In this document: positions 63,450-64,000 of the stretch, piece after piece
Position numbering within the stretch: position 1 is the stretch's first letter
Layout of the letters: each line of letters opens with the position of its first letter
From: Gammaproteobacteria bacterium
GTDB lineage: Bacteria; Pseudomonadota; Gammaproteobacteria; Ga0077536
Length of the DNA stretch: 64,000 nt
NCBI GenBank assembly: GCA_024234975.1
Contig: JACKNH010000005.1
Location: forward strand, 320,341 to 384,340
Reading direction: 5' to 3'
The notes under the pieces: model-generated
Told to the model about the DNA's origin: nothing
The model's database searches: none
What the model saw: only the letters and a program-made list of their open reading frames with translations
Made by a program: the position numbers and the translations under genes

Positions 63450-63977
63450 ATGACGCCTGAAGACGTAAAAGCCGCTTCCGACACCGTGCGCAGCGCTATC
63501 GCGCATGTGCAGGGGCCGTTGCCGCCGAGATTCGTCATCGAGTTCCTGTTGCGCCACTGGCGCGTCTACCTGGCTTTGACGCACGCGGCCCACGGTGCCG
63601 AAAGTGACCGTTGGCACGAAGCATCGCAGTTGACGGAGAGTCTGCTGTGGAGCGTCGCGCCGAAGAATTCCGCTGACGAACGTGACCGGATGTTCCAGAC
63701 CATCCGCAAGATACTACCGGCGCTCAAACGTGGTATGACTGAAGCCTACATGGCCGAAGCAGCGCAGAACATATTCCTGAACGAGCTGAGCCAGTGGCAC
63801 CTGTCACTGCTGAACAAGGAAGCTGCCGCGGCAGCCGAGGCCGAGCCAGATGGCGATACCTCGCAGACCGGCGAGGTTGATTTGTCCGACACCATCACGA
63901 TGGATGTCCGTGACCCGCGGTATCAGCAAATCATGGATCTGCTGGAAACCGACAACGTCGAACAGATTGACTTCTGA
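63450..63977 (+). CDS. short DUF1631-like protein
   Basis: 175 residues, soluble, alpha-helical. The central part (PRFVIEFLLRHWRVYLALTH, SLLWSVAPKNSADERDRMF and ILPALKRGM) closely follows the pattern of DUF1631 proteins, which are usually several hundred residues long, so this is a short form of one segment. The C-terminal 45 residues are acidic (AEAEPDGD, DNVEQIDF). Function unknown. It follows wecA by 119 bases and is not obviously part of the glycan pathway. Confidence 0.65.
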   Translation: MTPEDVKAASDTVRSAIAHVQGPLPPRFVIEFLLRHWRVYLALTHAAHGAESDRWHEASQLTESLLWSVAPKNSADERDRMFQTIRKILPALKRGMTEAYMAEAAQNIFLNELSQWHLSLLNKEAAAAAEAEPDGDTSQTGEVDLSDTITMDVRDPRYQQIMDLLETDNVEQIDF

Positions 63978-64000
63978 TTCTCCGCACTTCCGGTGGTCAC

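Noticed and set aside
1..64000. tRNA, rRNA, CRISPR arrays, insertion sequences, prophage genes
   Set aside because: None was recognised by reading both strands; no transposase or integrase motif was found among the coding regions.

Overview
The window looks like chromosomal DNA of a GC-rich Gram-negative bacterium, most likely a gammaproteobacterium. The evidence is KDO synthesis genes, a Wzm/Wzt exporter with an O-antigen ligase, a Fe superoxide dismutase, malate synthase G, a DegP-type periplasmic protease and a TAXI-type TRAP transporter. Placement below class is not possible from sequence reading alone. Genes are dense, with many ATGA/GTGA overlaps. I saw no tRNA, rRNA, CRISPR array, transposase or phage gene.

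Layout. 0-9.3 kb: metabolic genes (a CapK/PaaK-like adenylate-forming enzyme, two aldo/keto reductases, a TAXI-TRAP binding protein with fused permease, an SDR, a c-type cytochrome, a methyltransferase), plus a 110-bp fold-back element at 7641-7750 with perfect 29-bp arms. 9.4-12.9 kb: a PmrAB/QseBC-like two-component pair followed by a DegP/MucD-like protease whose upstream region carries a PmrA-type box. 13.0-16.7 kb: a TetR-controlled efflux operon (regulator, HlyD lipoprotein, ABC ATPase, ABC permease) with an operator overlapping a near-consensus promoter. 16.8-31.4 kb: central metabolism and stress genes (glucokinase, 2-hydroxyacid dehydrogenase, HAD phosphatase, phosphoglucomutase, PhoD, SodB, two MFS transporters, malate synthase G, Dps, a DUF442-like phosphatase, and a metallo-beta-lactamase-fold enzyme with two EF-hand loops).

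31.4-63.3 kb is a surface-polysaccharide (LPS/O-antigen) locus: RmlD and RmlA, KdsD and KdsA, an NAD-dependent epimerase, glycosyltransferases, two asparagine-synthase-type amidotransferases, several methyltransferases, Wzm/Wzt, a radical SAM/SPASM protein, a secreted transglutaminase-like protein, a WaaL-like ligase and a WecA-like initiating transferase.

The most striking feature is a short module of about 60-65 residues. Its core reads LGPAHxxHxDIR, then GxGRFSHW, then FSTSDNSDPxxNGRxY. It occurs eight times in seven otherwise unrelated proteins between 39.5 and 60.6 kb: two CmcI-like methyltransferases, a degenerate methyltransferase-like protein, a larger methyltransferase, a methyltransferase-glycosyltransferase fusion, a radical SAM protein (one copy at each end) and an asparagine synthase-methyltransferase fusion. 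I do not recognise it as a named domain. Paralogues without the module (AsnB at 37.3 kb, tandem GT4 at 42.9 kb, methyltransferase at 45.6 kb) lie in the same locus. My inference is that the module is a shared docking or glycan-recognition tag that brings a set of tailoring enzymes to one substrate or scaffold, possibly at the end of an ABC-exported glycan chain. This is untested.
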